Part shown: piece by piece, positions 5,957 to 13,107 of the stretch
How the letters are laid out: every line of letters starts with the position of its first letter
Position numbering within the stretch: the stretch's first letter is position 1
NCBI GenBank assembly: GCA_006546595.1
Contig: VIAD01000027.1
Span: forward strand, 1 to 19,043
DNA length: 19,043 nucleotides
Source: Moraxellaceae bacterium AER2_44_116
GTDB taxonomy: Bacteria > Pseudomonadota > Gammaproteobacteria > Pseudomonadales > Moraxellaceae
Reading direction: 5' to 3'
Position numbers and translations under genes: made by a program
The notes under the pieces: generated by a model
Database searches by the model: none
The model's input: the letters and a program-made list of their open reading frames with translations, nothing else
Told to the model about the DNA's origin: nothing

Positions 5957-7681
5957 ATGAAAAAACTTTTGCCAACATGGTTACAGAACGGACAATGGCG
6001 ACAGCACTTACATCAAGACATTATTGCAGGTCTCGTGGTGGGTATTGTCGTGATCCCGCAAAGTTTGGGCTATGCCTTGTTGGCTGGGTTACCGCCTGTT
6101 TATGGTTTATACGCCGCAATTGTGCCTGTTTTAATATATGCCTTGATTGGTGCGAGTAATACCCAAGCCGTTGGCCCTGTTGCCATTACTTCTATTATGA
6201 CGGCTCAAGCTTTAGTGCCTTTTGCCCAAAGCCATAGCAGTGTTTATATCGCTTTAGCGGCGTTTATGGCCTTGTTAGTCGGTGTGATTCTATTGTTTGC
6301 TGCCTTGTTAAAACTGGGCTGGATTATGCAGTTTATTAGCCGTGGGGTAATGGCGGCATTTATTACAGGTGCGGCAGTTTTAATTATCACAGGGCAGGTT
6401 AAATATATCTTAGGTGTGAGTGTGCAGGGCGATACTTTGCCGCATTTGTTGTACGGTTTTTGGCAACAACAGGCAGTTATCAACGTTAATGCCGTTATGA
6501 TTGGCATGAGTGCCGTATTACTATTATTGTTAAATCGACTTTACACTGTACAAACGCTCAATCGCTCTAACTTATCCACTTATGCGGCCAACCTAGTCAG
6601 TAAACTCATCCCAATTGTCATGTTAATTGCTGCAAGTTTGTGGGTGTATCAAGCGCAATTGTTTGGCCACATTGCCGTTGTTGGTGTGATTCCCGCAGGC
6701 TTGCCATCGTTTGTTATTCCACAATGGCCAGCATGGCAGCAATGGCAAGCGTTGTTTACGTCGGCACTATTAATTGCCTTAATCGCTTTCATCAGTAGTG
6801 CCTCTGTCGCTAAATCAGTGGCTTTACAACGGCAAGAACATTTTGATGCCAATAAAGAATTATTGGGATTAGGTTTAGCGAATATCACTGCCGCCTTTTT
6901 TAAAGGGTTACCGATTACAGGCGGTTTTTCGCGTACCGCGGTCAATGTCGAAGCAGGCGCAAAAACACCATTGGCGGGAGTGTTTTCGGCCTTGGTTATG
7001 GCTTTAGTGTTATTGGTCGCGAGTGATTGGTTTTATTATTTGCCGTTGGCTGTTTTGGGGGCAGGCGTGATTGTTGCGGTCAGTAACCTTCTTGATCTTC
7101 AAACCTTAAAAATGGCATGGCACAGTGATAAAACCGAGGCGGGTGCTTATTTAGTGACGTTAATGTCAGTGTTATTATTTGGGTTACAGTTGGGCTTATT
7201 GTTTGGTTTGTTTTTTTCTATTGCCGCATTGATTTGGCGTAGTCATCAGCCACACATGGCCGTTGTTGGTCAGGTGGGTGAAACAGAGCATTTCCGTAAT
7301 ATCCTCCGTCATCAAGTGACGACATGGCCTACCTTGCTATTGATTCGTATTGATGAAAACTTGTTTTTTGGCAACAGTGACAGTATCGCCAATCGAATAT
7401 GGCAAGAAATCGAAGCACAGCCTCGTGTCAAAAATGTGGTATTGATTTTTAGTGCGGTCAATCACGTCGATTTATCGTCACAGTGGATGTTGCAACGCTT
7501 AGAACAGCAGCTATCTGAGCGTCATATTCAGCTTCATATCGCTGAAATTAAAGGCTTTGTGATGGATGTTTTAGCAAATACACCCTTTATCCAGCAATGG
7601 CGTGGTCAGATATTTTTGACCACAGAGCAAGCAGCAAATACCCTAAAACCCGCTGAGCCTGAGTTGGAATATAATTTATAG
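5957..7681 (+). CDS. SulP-family inorganic anion transporter with STAS domain
   Basis: About 574 residues. The N-terminal four-fifths is a multi-helix membrane domain with the SulP signature IPQSLGYALLAGLPPVYGLYAA near the N-terminus, and a later GGFSRTAVNVEAGAKTP stretch typical of the family. The C-terminal ~120 residues form a cytoplasmic STAS domain (LLLIRIDENLFFGN through AVNHVDLSSQWML). The family moves sulfate, bicarbonate or related anions. The frame extends to a GTG at 5933, but ATG 5957 is preceded by AAAGAG at good spacing and is the likelier start. It lies 136 bases after the YeeE/YedE pair across a palindromic repeat; in this setting it probably removes or imports sulfate/sulfite linked to persulfide oxidation. 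Confidence 0.9.
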   Translation: MKKLLPTWLQNGQWRQHLHQDIIAGLVVGIVVIPQSLGYALLAGLPPVYGLYAAIVPVLIYALIGASNTQAVGPVAITSIMTAQALVPFAQSHSSVYIALAAFMALLVGVILLFAALLKLGWIMQFISRGVMAAFITGAAVLIITGQVKYILGVSVQGDTLPHLLYGFWQQQAVINVNAVMIGMSAVLLLLLNRLYTVQTLNRSNLSTYAANLVSKLIPIVMLIAASLWVYQAQLFGHIAVVGVIPAGLPSFVIPQWPAWQQWQALFTSALLIALIAFISSASVAKSVALQRQEHFDANKELLGLGLANITAAFFKGLPITGGFSRTAVNVEAGAKTPLAGVFSALVMALVLLVASDWFYYLPLAVLGAGVIVAVSNLLDLQTLKMAWHSDKTEAGAYLVTLMSVLLFGLQLGLLFGLFFSIAALIWRSHQPHMAVVGQVGETEHFRNILRHQVTTWPTLLLIRIDENLFFGNSDSIANRIWQEIEAQPRVKNVVLIFSAVNHVDLSSQWMLQRLEQQLSERHIQLHIAEIKGFVMDVLANTPFIQQWRGQIFLTTEQAANTLKPAEPELEYNL

Positions 7682-7769
7682 CGGCAAGAGAAAAGCAGTT
7701 TGACGATTATATCCAATCTCTTTCACATCGCTGAAGCAACATGACTTCGTTGACATAGCGAAATGGAAG

Positions 7770-8501
7770 TTATGCTGCGTATGCATGCTCCATCGCCAAT
7801 GACTTCGCCACATCCTGACCAATCACCACATAACCTGCCTCAGATGGATGATAACCATCTTCCGCTAAAAAATGCGCTTTCATCGGTGTTTGATAATCAA
7901 TGACAGCACAATCAAGCAGTTGGCTAAGCGTCTGGCGTAATGCCGAATCTAATGCTCGCGCCCGAAAACCAACGACCTGCCTTAATGGACTCGGCAGAGC
8001 AGTAAACTGGTGCATCGGCGGCAAGGTTAAAAAACGAATCGGCGCATTGCTGTGTTGACGAATTTTTGTCACTAACACGGTAAGGTGCTGCTGCCAATGT
8101 TTGAGCGAACTGAGGCGAGTGGTGTCGTTAACGCCAATGCTGACTAAAATAATATCAGCTTGATGTAAGTGTTGTGGTAGTAAAGTCAAACAAACATCAG
8201 CCAAACGTGCGCCATTTTTGCCATAAGCAAACCATTGCACCGATTTAGCGAGTTGCTGCTCTAATGCGATCGCCACTTGTGCCGCTAGGCCTTGCTGTTG
8301 ATGGCTTACACCAACACCAGCAACGGTAGACTCACCAATCACCACTAATTTTAGTGCGTTTTGATTGCTTAGGGATGAGTGGCCAAATTGTTCACCAGCC
8401 GCTTCGGGTAAACGAACAGTTGTACGTTTAGTGTGAATTCCTTGGGCAACAATTACAGGGAATAAGCCTGTAAAAAGTAGCCAAAAACGTGAGTTACTCA
8501 T
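7770..8501 (-). CDS. SGNH/GDSL-family hydrolase, membrane-anchored or exported
   Basis: A 243-residue protein (from ATG 8501) with a hydrophobic N-terminus (RFWLLFTGLFPVIVAQG) that can be a signal peptide or anchor. The SGNH blocks are all present: GEST with nucleophile Ser58 (usually GDS), a glycine in NGARL near residue 97, GVND with Asn125, and DGYHPSE with Asp215 and His218. The expected activity is hydrolysis of esters or lipid substrates in the cell envelope; the specific substrate is unknown. The frame extends to a TTG at 8525, but that lies upstream of the AAGGAG ribosome-binding site (8519-8514), so ATG 8501 is chosen despite a 12-base spacing. It ends facing the SulP gene. The 88 bases between them show no strong terminator. 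Confidence 0.85.
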   Translation of the reverse strand: MSNSRFWLLFTGLFPVIVAQGIHTKRTTVRLPEAAGEQFGHSSLSNQNALKLVVIGESTVAGVGVSHQQQGLAAQVAIALEQQLAKSVQWFAYGKNGARLADVCLTLLPQHLHQADIILVSIGVNDTTRLSSLKHWQQHLTVLVTKIRQHSNAPIRFLTLPPMHQFTALPSPLRQVVGFRARALDSALRQTLSQLLDCAVIDYQTPMKAHFLAEDGYHPSEAGYVVIGQDVAKSLAMEHAYAA

Positions 8502-8526
8502 GTTGGTGTAAAACTCCTTTTTCAAC

Positions 8527-8586
8527 TTGTAGGGGCGAATTTATTCGCCAATAGGACTGATTAGGCGAATAAATTCGCCCCTACAA
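8527..8586. repeat. Perfect 23-base inverted repeat (GTAGGGGCGAAT family)
   Basis: Left arm 8527-8549 and right arm 8564-8586 are exact reverse complements over 23 bases, around a 14-base loop. The arms begin TTGTAGGGGCGAAT and contain GGCGAATAAATTCGCC-like ends. It starts two bases after the cytochrome b stop codon (8589) on the minus strand and precedes the SGNH gene. It is an interspersed palindrome of a type seen in many bacteria, and probably acts as terminator or mRNA end for the cytochrome operon. Confidence 0.85.
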
Positions 8587-8588
8587 AA

Positions 8589-9275
8589 TTAATCGTCATC
8601 ATCTTTTTGGTCAGTTGTTTGACTGGCTGCATTATCACCCACGACCAAACCAATAGCCGCAGGTTGAAAATAAGCCACCGTCCAAAATCCACCGACAACA
8701 ATCAACAATAACAGACCCACAACATTAAAAGATGAAGTAATTGCTTGAGCAGGTTCACCGTGTTTTTTACCTGTCACCATGCCACGAATCAAGTTTTCTT
8801 TATGAACAAAGCAAGAAATAATGACACCAACAATATGGAGACCCACTAAACCCAGCATCATATTGGCGACGATTTCGTGGCCTTCTTCCATGCCTTCACC
8901 ACCCCATTCTTGTAAATAGGCATAACCTGTTACCGAAACGGCAATGCCTAACAGCAACAACGCGTAAACGGCTAATGCGCCTAATGGGTTATGTCCAATG
9001 TAGTGTGGTGCTTGCGATTTACCAATTAATGACAATGCGTATTGCCATGCTTTAGTGGGAGAGGGCAAAAAGTCACGAAATTGAGCGTGACGGCTGCCCA
9101 CAATTCCCCACACTAAACGAAAAGCAATTAATCCTGCTAAGGTATATCCGAAGGTGATGTGAATAATCTGTAAACGCTCAGATTCGGCACTTAAATATGC
9201 ACCCACAAAACTGACTACTAATAACCAATGAAACACGCGTGTCGGTAAATCCCAGACTAAAACTTTAGTGTTCAT
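8589..9275 (-). CDS. Cytochrome b561-like membrane protein of the SHP/DHC cluster
   Basis: A 228-residue inner-membrane diheme cytochrome b of the Ni/Fe-hydrogenase-type b subunit family, with about five hydrophobic helices. Candidate heme ligands are His16 (VFHWLL), His39 (IIHITFGY), His133 and His147 (GLHIVGV). The opening VWDLPTRVFHWLL is characteristic. The tail ends in an acidic run of four Asp. The family usually transfers electrons between the quinone pool and periplasmic c-type cytochromes. It lies 18 bases after the diheme cytochrome c gene, which follows the DUF1924 cytochrome gene; the three form a conserved electron-transfer operon first described in Rhodobacter sphaeroides. This gene is the last of the operon. 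Confidence 0.9.
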   Translation of the reverse strand: MNTKVLVWDLPTRVFHWLLVVSFVGAYLSAESERLQIIHITFGYTLAGLIAFRLVWGIVGSRHAQFRDFLPSPTKAWQYALSLIGKSQAPHYIGHNPLGALAVYALLLLGIAVSVTGYAYLQEWGGEGMEEGHEIVANMMLGLVGLHIVGVIISCFVHKENLIRGMVTGKKHGEPAQAITSSFNVVGLLLLIVVGGFWTVAYFQPAAIGLVVGDNAASQTTDQKDDDD

Positions 9276-9293
9276 GATTGACGTTTCCTGAAA

Positions 9294-9734
9294 TTAATAA
9301 GCGCGACGCATATTCATACTTTGATGACAGGCGGCACAATTGGACGGTGACTTCACGCGCTTCCATGCTTTGGCAGCAACTTCATTGTGTTCGTGAAGGA
9401 ACCAACGGCTTTCGGTAATGCGTGGCAGTTTGTCGGTGGTTGCCGTTGTGCGGTTTTTAGGGGCACTGTTGGCGGACAAGTACTGATTCAGTTGTTTGAG
9501 GGTGGCATCATCAACCGTGGCATCGACGCCAAAATGTTTGTCTAAACGTGCGGTAATTTTTGTCCACTCGTTGGCTGACAGTAATCGGGTGGGAAATGGT
9601 ACATGACAGCTACCACATTCGGCATTGTATAGCGCATTGGTGGGGAGTTTGACTTTGTCGCCATCATCATCGGCAATGGCAACACCAGTACTTAATAACC
9701 AAGCAGCACCTAACATACACATTAATTTTTTCAT
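9294..9734 (-). CDS. dhc: Diheme cytochrome c (DHC type)
   Basis: A 146-residue periplasmic protein with a signal peptide (MKKLMCMLGAAWLLSTGVAIA, cleavage probably before Asp22). Two heme-binding motifs are present: C40-G-S-C43-H44 and C133-A-A-C136-H137, the second close to the C-terminus as in the DHC family. In the known system DHC receives electrons from the membrane cytochrome b and passes them to SHP. The gene is the middle member of the trio, with a hairpin in the 51-base gap before it. The segment from about residue 50 to 95 resembles a cytochrome-c helix followed by a linker. It is likely exported by Sec and matured by the c-type cytochrome assembly system. Confidence 0.9.
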   Translation of the reverse strand: MKKLMCMLGAAWLLSTGVAIADDDGDKVKLPTNALYNAECGSCHVPFPTRLLSANEWTKITARLDKHFGVDATVDDATLKQLNQYLSANSAPKNRTTATTDKLPRITESRWFLHEHNEVAAKAWKRVKSPSNCAACHQSMNMRRAY

Positions 9735-9749
9735 GACCTTAACTCCATT

Positions 9750-9783
9750 AGGACTTACGCGGTTATCGCGATCCGTAAGTCCT
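9750..9783. repeat. Inverted repeat in the shp-dhc gap
   Basis: AGGACTTACG (9750-9759) and CGTAAGTCCT (9774-9783) form a perfect 10-base stem with a 14-base loop. It fills most of the 51-base gap between the SHP-type gene and the diheme cytochrome gene, ending two bases from the upstream stop codon. It may stabilise the upstream mRNA or attenuate downstream expression; it may also be an interspersed repeat. Confidence 0.7.
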
Positions 9784-9785
9784 GT

Positions 9786-10199
9786 TTATTTAATCGACAG
9801 TAGATAAGTCAGCACGTCGCCTTTTTCTTGCGCTGTACATTCTCGGCTTAAAACATCTTTGCAATTTCGTCTAAACCATTTTTCGCTTTTTTTGCTATCG
9901 GTAAAGCGTTGCGGATTGGCAATGGGAGCCATGGGTTGAATGGTACGCCCTGTCACATCATGTTTGCCTATTTGTTTCGGGTTAGTGGTATGACAACTAG
10001 CACAACTCCAATCATTTCCCTGTTTATTATTAAAGAATTGTTGCCCGCGTGTCGCGTTAAAGCCTGCAAATGCAGGATTGTCAGTTTTGGCTTGTTGTTG
10101 ATAACCTTGCAGTAAACCCGTTGGGGTCTCAGCAAAGCTGGTATTGCTCATCATAAAAATGCTAACAAATAGGGGGAGGGCATATTTAACTAAGTTCAT
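9786..10199 (-). CDS. shp: SHP-type monoheme cytochrome c (DUF1924)
   Basis: A 137-residue periplasmic cytochrome c with a signal peptide (MNLVKYALPLFVSIFMMSNTSFA). The single heme motif is C66-A-S-C69-H70 (DWSCASCH). Two later cysteines, Cys113 and Cys121, can form the disulfide found in this family. MAPIANPQRFTD contains Asn95, a candidate for the unusual asparagine heme ligand that leaves on oxygen binding in R. sphaeroides SHP; that assignment is inference. It is followed by the diheme cytochrome c and cytochrome b genes. ATG 10199 has AAGAGAAA upstream. The role is probably terminal oxygen, nitric oxide or peroxide-related electron transfer, not known with certainty for the family. Confidence 0.88.
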   Translation of the reverse strand: MNLVKYALPLFVSIFMMSNTSFAETPTGLLQGYQQQAKTDNPAFAGFNATRGQQFFNNKQGNDWSCASCHTTNPKQIGKHDVTGRTIQPMAPIANPQRFTDSKKSEKWFRRNCKDVLSRECTAQEKGDVLTYLLSIK

Positions 10200-10247
10200 G
10201 ATGTTTCTCTTACGTTAATGGCTAATGCTATGAGAGTAATCGAAGAT

Positions 10248-10264
10248 TCTTAACGCAGTCTTAA
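10248..10264 (-). promoter_or_regulatory. Direct repeat resembling a PmrA/QseB response-regulator box
   Basis: TCTTAA occurs at 10248-10253 and 10259-10264, exactly 11 bases apart; a related TCTTAG is at 10288-10293. Read on the minus strand this is TTAAG-N6-TTAAG, 49-65 bases upstream of the cytochrome operon start. That spacing suits an OmpR-type activator such as PmrA or QseB binding at the -35 region. No such regulator is encoded in the window. Confidence 0.45.
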
Positions 10265-10360
10265 TTGATTTTAATGTGGCGAGTCAGTCTTAGCGATTTT
10301 ACTTTTACAGTCTGTGCAATAACGTACACTCATATTTAATCATTGGCGTGATATGGCAAT

Positions 10361-11053
10361 TTAGCGCAAGGCAAAACGAATGGGTACAATAACCGATGCA
10401 ATTACCACTAAATCACCATGACGAGCAGGAATAAACTGCCATTTTGCTACGGCCTGTTGAGCAGCATCATCTAATAAGCTAAAGCCAGAGCTTTTCGCTA
10501 ATTCAACCACTTCTGCTTTACCTTCGGTAGATACTTTAACTTTTAACATCACCGTTCCTTCTTGTTGCCGTTTTTTGGCAAAGACAGGGTAGCTAGGTTG
10601 TGGATTGTTTAAGAATGCGGCATCAAAAATTGGTTTTTCAATGTCGGAGGGGATTGAGTTTGGGGTTGTCAGCGCAGGAGCAGTATCCGTCGTGGTATTG
10701 CTTGTCGTGGAACTGCTATTGAGTGCGAAGTCTGAAACAGTATCGGGTTGATTGATTGCGATGGTATTTTCAGTGGCCGTATTATGAGTGTGTACAGGTG
10801 TGACGGCTGATGGTTTTTTGGGGGGATGAAAAGGCGGCGTTTTATCAGCAATGACATTTTTAGCAATGGTTGTTTGAGAGTGACTTGGCGCGATGATAGG
10901 TTTCTGCGCGGTGATATCCCGTAATTCAATGCTCATGGTGCGTGATGGAGCAGTGTGGGTGTTAATGAGCGATGCACCAACGACCCAAAATAATGCGGCG
11001 TGTATGCCTAAAGACCAAAATAACGGCGCACTAAAACGCTTGAGTGATGACAT
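10361..11053 (-). CDS. TonB-like energy transducer
   Basis: About 230 residues from ATG 11053. The order is a single N-terminal membrane helix (RFSAPLFWSLGIHAALFWVV), a Thr/Asn/Ser-rich periplasmic linker with few prolines, and a TonB C-terminal domain in the last ~85 residues (NPQPSYPVFAKKRQQEGTVMLKV region to WQFIPARHGD). The membrane helix has the TonB SxxxH motif; with this start the residues are Ser14 and His18, close to Ser16/His20 of E. coli TonB. The frame extends to a TTG at 11110 and a GTG at 11083, the latter with AAGG upstream, so the start is not settled. No exbB or exbD gene is present. It is divergent from alkB, so a role in uptake of a hydrophobic or siderophore-type substrate is possible but unproven. 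Confidence 0.82.
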   Translation of the reverse strand: MSSLKRFSAPLFWSLGIHAALFWVVGASLINTHTAPSRTMSIELRDITAQKPIIAPSHSQTTIAKNVIADKTPPFHPPKKPSAVTPVHTHNTATENTIAINQPDTVSDFALNSSSTTSNTTTDTAPALTTPNSIPSDIEKPIFDAAFLNNPQPSYPVFAKKRQQEGTVMLKVKVSTEGKAEVVELAKSSGFSLLDDAAQQAVAKWQFIPARHGDLVVIASVIVPIRFALR

Positions 11054-11230
11054 CGTAGAATGGTTAGGGCTAATGTAAAGCACTCTGTTGGCCTTGTTTT
11101 GGAGAGTCAAAAAACGAAGATGATTATAAGATATTTAAATACTTCTGTACGAATGAAAATAAACGCATATTGCTGAGTGTATTTTGTTCAAAAAAGGCGA
11201 TTTTAAGACGTTTTTATGAAATTGCGGATT

Positions 11231-11249
11231 TCCACATAGATTTTGTGGA
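11231..11249. promoter_or_regulatory. Inverted repeat in the tonB-alkB divergent region
   Basis: TCCACA (11231-11236) and TGTGGA (11244-11249) are perfect reverse complements with a seven-base centre, 127-145 bases upstream of the alkB start. The rest of the roughly 320-base divergent region (11054-11375) is A+T rich, with a -10-like TATAAA at 11342-11347 but no convincing -35. A regulator site is plausible; no regulator gene is adjacent. Confidence 0.35.
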
Positions 11250-11375
11250 TTAATTCGATTGTTGTATGGGGTTTGTTAAAGGCAATATGAGCGTACGGTA
11301 AACAACATCGTGACTCCATAACAGTGACGAAGTTTTTGCAATATAAAACGTTCAACGTAGCCAAGGTGATAAGCC

Positions 11376-12629
11376 ATGAATGCCAAAACTCCTGATGATC
11401 TTCTGCAAAAAGCTAGCGAACAACAAGGTAAAAAATGGAAAGATACCAAACGCTATAAATGGTTATTAAGTCCCGCATTGCCCGTAATTGGTATTGCTGC
11501 TTTGGCAGCCTATGCTGTTGCGCCGAAAAAATTACGTGCGTTGGCATGGGCAGGCCCAATCTTAGTACATGGTGTGATTCCCGCCTTAGACCGTTTGATT
11601 GGTGAGGATACGAGTAATCCTCCTGAGTCCGCGATTAAAGAATTAGAAAATGATAAATATTACAACTTAATCGCCAAAGCGTTTATTCCTTCGCAATATG
11701 CCTTAACTATTATGGGAGCATGGTTAGCTACCCGCAAAAACGTCCCGATGTTAGACCGAATTGGTTTAACCGCATCTGTAGGCGCACTGAATGGTATTGC
11801 CATTGTGACAGGCCACGAATTAGGCCATAAACACGAATCACACAACCGTATTGGTGCAATGTTAGCGTTAGCGCCCACGTTTTATACCCACTTTGCGGTA
11901 GAGCATAACTTTGGCCATCACAAACGTGTTTCTACACCAGAAGACCCAGCCAGCAGCCGTTTGGGTGAAAGCTTTTGGAAGTTTTTACCGCGTACCGTCA
12001 TCGGTGGCTTTAAGTCGGCCGTTGAAATTGAAACAAAACGCCTAGAACGTAAAGGCAAAGGCTTTTGGTGTGTGGAGAACGAGTTATTGCAAGGTTGGGC
12101 AATTACCGCAGGTTTTGTGGGTGTCACCACAGCAATTTGTGGCAAAGGTGCAATCCCATTCTTAGTGGCTCAAGGTGCTTATGGTGCGAGTTTATTGGAA
12201 GTGGTGAACTATATTGAACATTATGGTTTGTTACGCCAAAAAGATGAAAATGGCAAATACGAACGCACGATGCCCGAACACAGTTGGAACAGTAACTATG
12301 TGGTCACGAATTTGGTGATTTACCAATTACAACGTCACTCCGACCATCACGCGTATCCAATGCGTAGCTTCCAAGCGTTACGTCATTTTGAGGATTCACC
12401 CCAATTACCCGGTGGCTATGCGTCGATGTTATTGCCTGCATACATTCCTTCATGGTGGTCAGCATTGATGGATCAACGTGTGGTGGATCACTACAAAGGT
12501 GATATTACCAAAGCCAACATTGACCCAGAACGTCGTGAAGAATTTTTAGCGAAGTATGCTAAACCGACGTTGACTGTTGAGCCATCGTCTAATGTGGTGC
12601 AATTGGTTGAGGATAAAATAGCGGTTTAA
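11376..12629 (+). CDS. alkB: Alkane 1-monooxygenase (AlkB)
   Basis: A 417-residue integral-membrane non-heme diiron hydroxylase that converts n-alkanes to 1-alkanols. All histidine boxes are present: HELGHKH (147-153), EHNFGHHK (176-183), NYIEHYG (278-284, the alkane-hydroxylase signature) and LQRHSDHHA (318-326). The hydrophobic segments between residues about 30 and 260 fit the six-helix topology. Length and motifs match stand-alone AlkB enzymes; there is no fused rubredoxin or ferredoxin reductase. Electrons must come from a rubredoxin and rubredoxin reductase encoded elsewhere. The start ATG at 11376 follows AAGGTGATAAGCC. The gene is monocistronic by appearance: divergent from the TonB-like gene, and closed by a strong terminator at 12650-12677. 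Confidence 0.96.
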   Translation: MNAKTPDDLLQKASEQQGKKWKDTKRYKWLLSPALPVIGIAALAAYAVAPKKLRALAWAGPILVHGVIPALDRLIGEDTSNPPESAIKELENDKYYNLIAKAFIPSQYALTIMGAWLATRKNVPMLDRIGLTASVGALNGIAIVTGHELGHKHESHNRIGAMLALAPTFYTHFAVEHNFGHHKRVSTPEDPASSRLGESFWKFLPRTVIGGFKSAVEIETKRLERKGKGFWCVENELLQGWAITAGFVGVTTAICGKGAIPFLVAQGAYGASLLEVVNYIEHYGLLRQKDENGKYERTMPEHSWNSNYVVTNLVIYQLQRHSDHHAYPMRSFQALRHFEDSPQLPGGYASMLLPAYIPSWWSALMDQRVVDHYKGDITKANIDPERREEFLAKYAKPTLTVEPSSNVVQLVEDKIAV

Positions 12630-12649
12630 TAGACCTCAAGTCATGTTTT

Positions 12650-12677
12650 AAGGTGGTGCTTAGCTCCACCTTTTTTT
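12650..12677 (+). terminator. Rho-independent terminator after alkB
   Basis: A 7-base stem AAGGTGG (12650-12656) / CCACCTT (12666-12672) with a nine-base loop runs straight into seven T residues (12671-12677), 20 bases after the alkB stop codon. This is a textbook intrinsic terminator. Confidence 0.85.
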
Positions 12678-12740
12678 ATGCCAATCAATACCTGTTTTTT
12701 GAAGTCATGTACCAATAAAATCAAGTGGTTGTGCGGGAAA

Positions 12741-12759
12741 AATAATAAGAATTATTCCT
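12741..12759. promoter_or_regulatory. Possible Fur-like A+T palindrome
   Basis: AATAATAAGAATTATT forms a short palindrome, and the 19-base stretch matches the Fur consensus (GATAATGATAATCATTATC) at 12 of 19 positions by eye. It lies upstream of the promoter at 12782-12810. In an A+T-rich region such a match can arise by chance. Confidence 0.25.
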
Positions 12760-12781
12760 ATTTTCACTAAAAAAATAATAC

Positions 12782-12810
12782 TTCACAAAGCCAAAAATTA
12801 GGCGTATAAA
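12782..12810 (+). promoter_or_regulatory. Sigma-70 promoter of the 66-residue membrane protein gene
   Basis: TTCACA (12782-12787) and TATAAA (12805-12810) are separated by exactly 17 bases, each matching its sigma-70 consensus at 5 of 6 positions. The start codon is at 12847 with AGGGGT in between as ribosome-binding site. Confidence 0.65.
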
Positions 12811-12846
12811 TTAACTATAGGCACAATTTTTATAGGGGTATATGTG

Positions 12847-13047
12847 ATGAATTGGCGTTTAGCATCTGTGATGTTTACATTGGTATCTGTTGTCGTTATT
12901 GGTATTTTGGTGACGATTGCTTTAGTGGCGGGCTACGACAAAGCCAATGCTGTTATGCTGACAATAGCGTTAGGCTTCTTGCTATCATTACCACTAACGT
13001 ACATGGTAACAAGTCGTTTGGTTGAGTTTAGTGCCACGCAAAAATAA
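12847..13047 (+). CDS. Small two-helix membrane protein, function unknown
   Basis: A 66-residue protein made almost entirely of two hydrophobic helices (about residues 5-28 and 35-55) joined by a short GYDKANA loop, ending in TSRLVEFSATQK. I do not recognise a family with a known function. The frame includes a GTG directly before ATG 12847; the AGGGGT ribosome-binding site and a good promoter (12782-12810) support an independently expressed gene. It stands alone between the alkB terminator and a palindrome at 13069-13100. Similar small inner-membrane proteins can modulate a partner or the membrane, but nothing here identifies a partner. Confidence 0.7.
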   Translation: MNWRLASVMFTLVSVVVIGILVTIALVAGYDKANAVMLTIALGFLLSLPLTYMVTSRLVEFSATQK

Positions 13048-13068
13048 TACGTGGTTTGATATTATATT

Positions 13069-13100
13069 ATTTGATGCTGGAGTAAGCTCCAGCATCAAAT
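13069..13100. terminator. Perfect 14-base hairpin between convergent genes
   Basis: Left arm ATTTGATGCTGGAG (13069-13082) and right arm CTCCAGCATCAAAT (13087-13100) are exact reverse complements around a four-base loop. It lies between the 66-residue membrane protein gene (ends 13047) and the BON lipoprotein gene (ends 13108 on the minus strand), so it can serve as a bidirectional terminator. No long T run follows, and it may belong to an interspersed palindrome family. Confidence 0.7.
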
Positions 13101-13107
13101 GGTAAGT

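Noticed and set aside
5626..5958. A 110-residue open frame on the minus strand across the second YeeE/YedE gene and the palindrome
   Set aside because: Most of it is antisense to a well-supported membrane protein gene, and its middle is translated repeat (proline/glutamate/glycine run). It has no family motif.
7682..7769. TCGCT...AGCGA pairing as a terminator between the SulP and SGNH genes
   Set aside because: The stem is five bases with a loop of about 30 bases and no T run; not convincing.
11325..11340. Possible sigma-54 promoter before alkB (TTGCA at 11336-11340)
   Set aside because: The -12 GC is present, but the -24 position reads GA where GG is required, and no sigma-54 activator gene is nearby.
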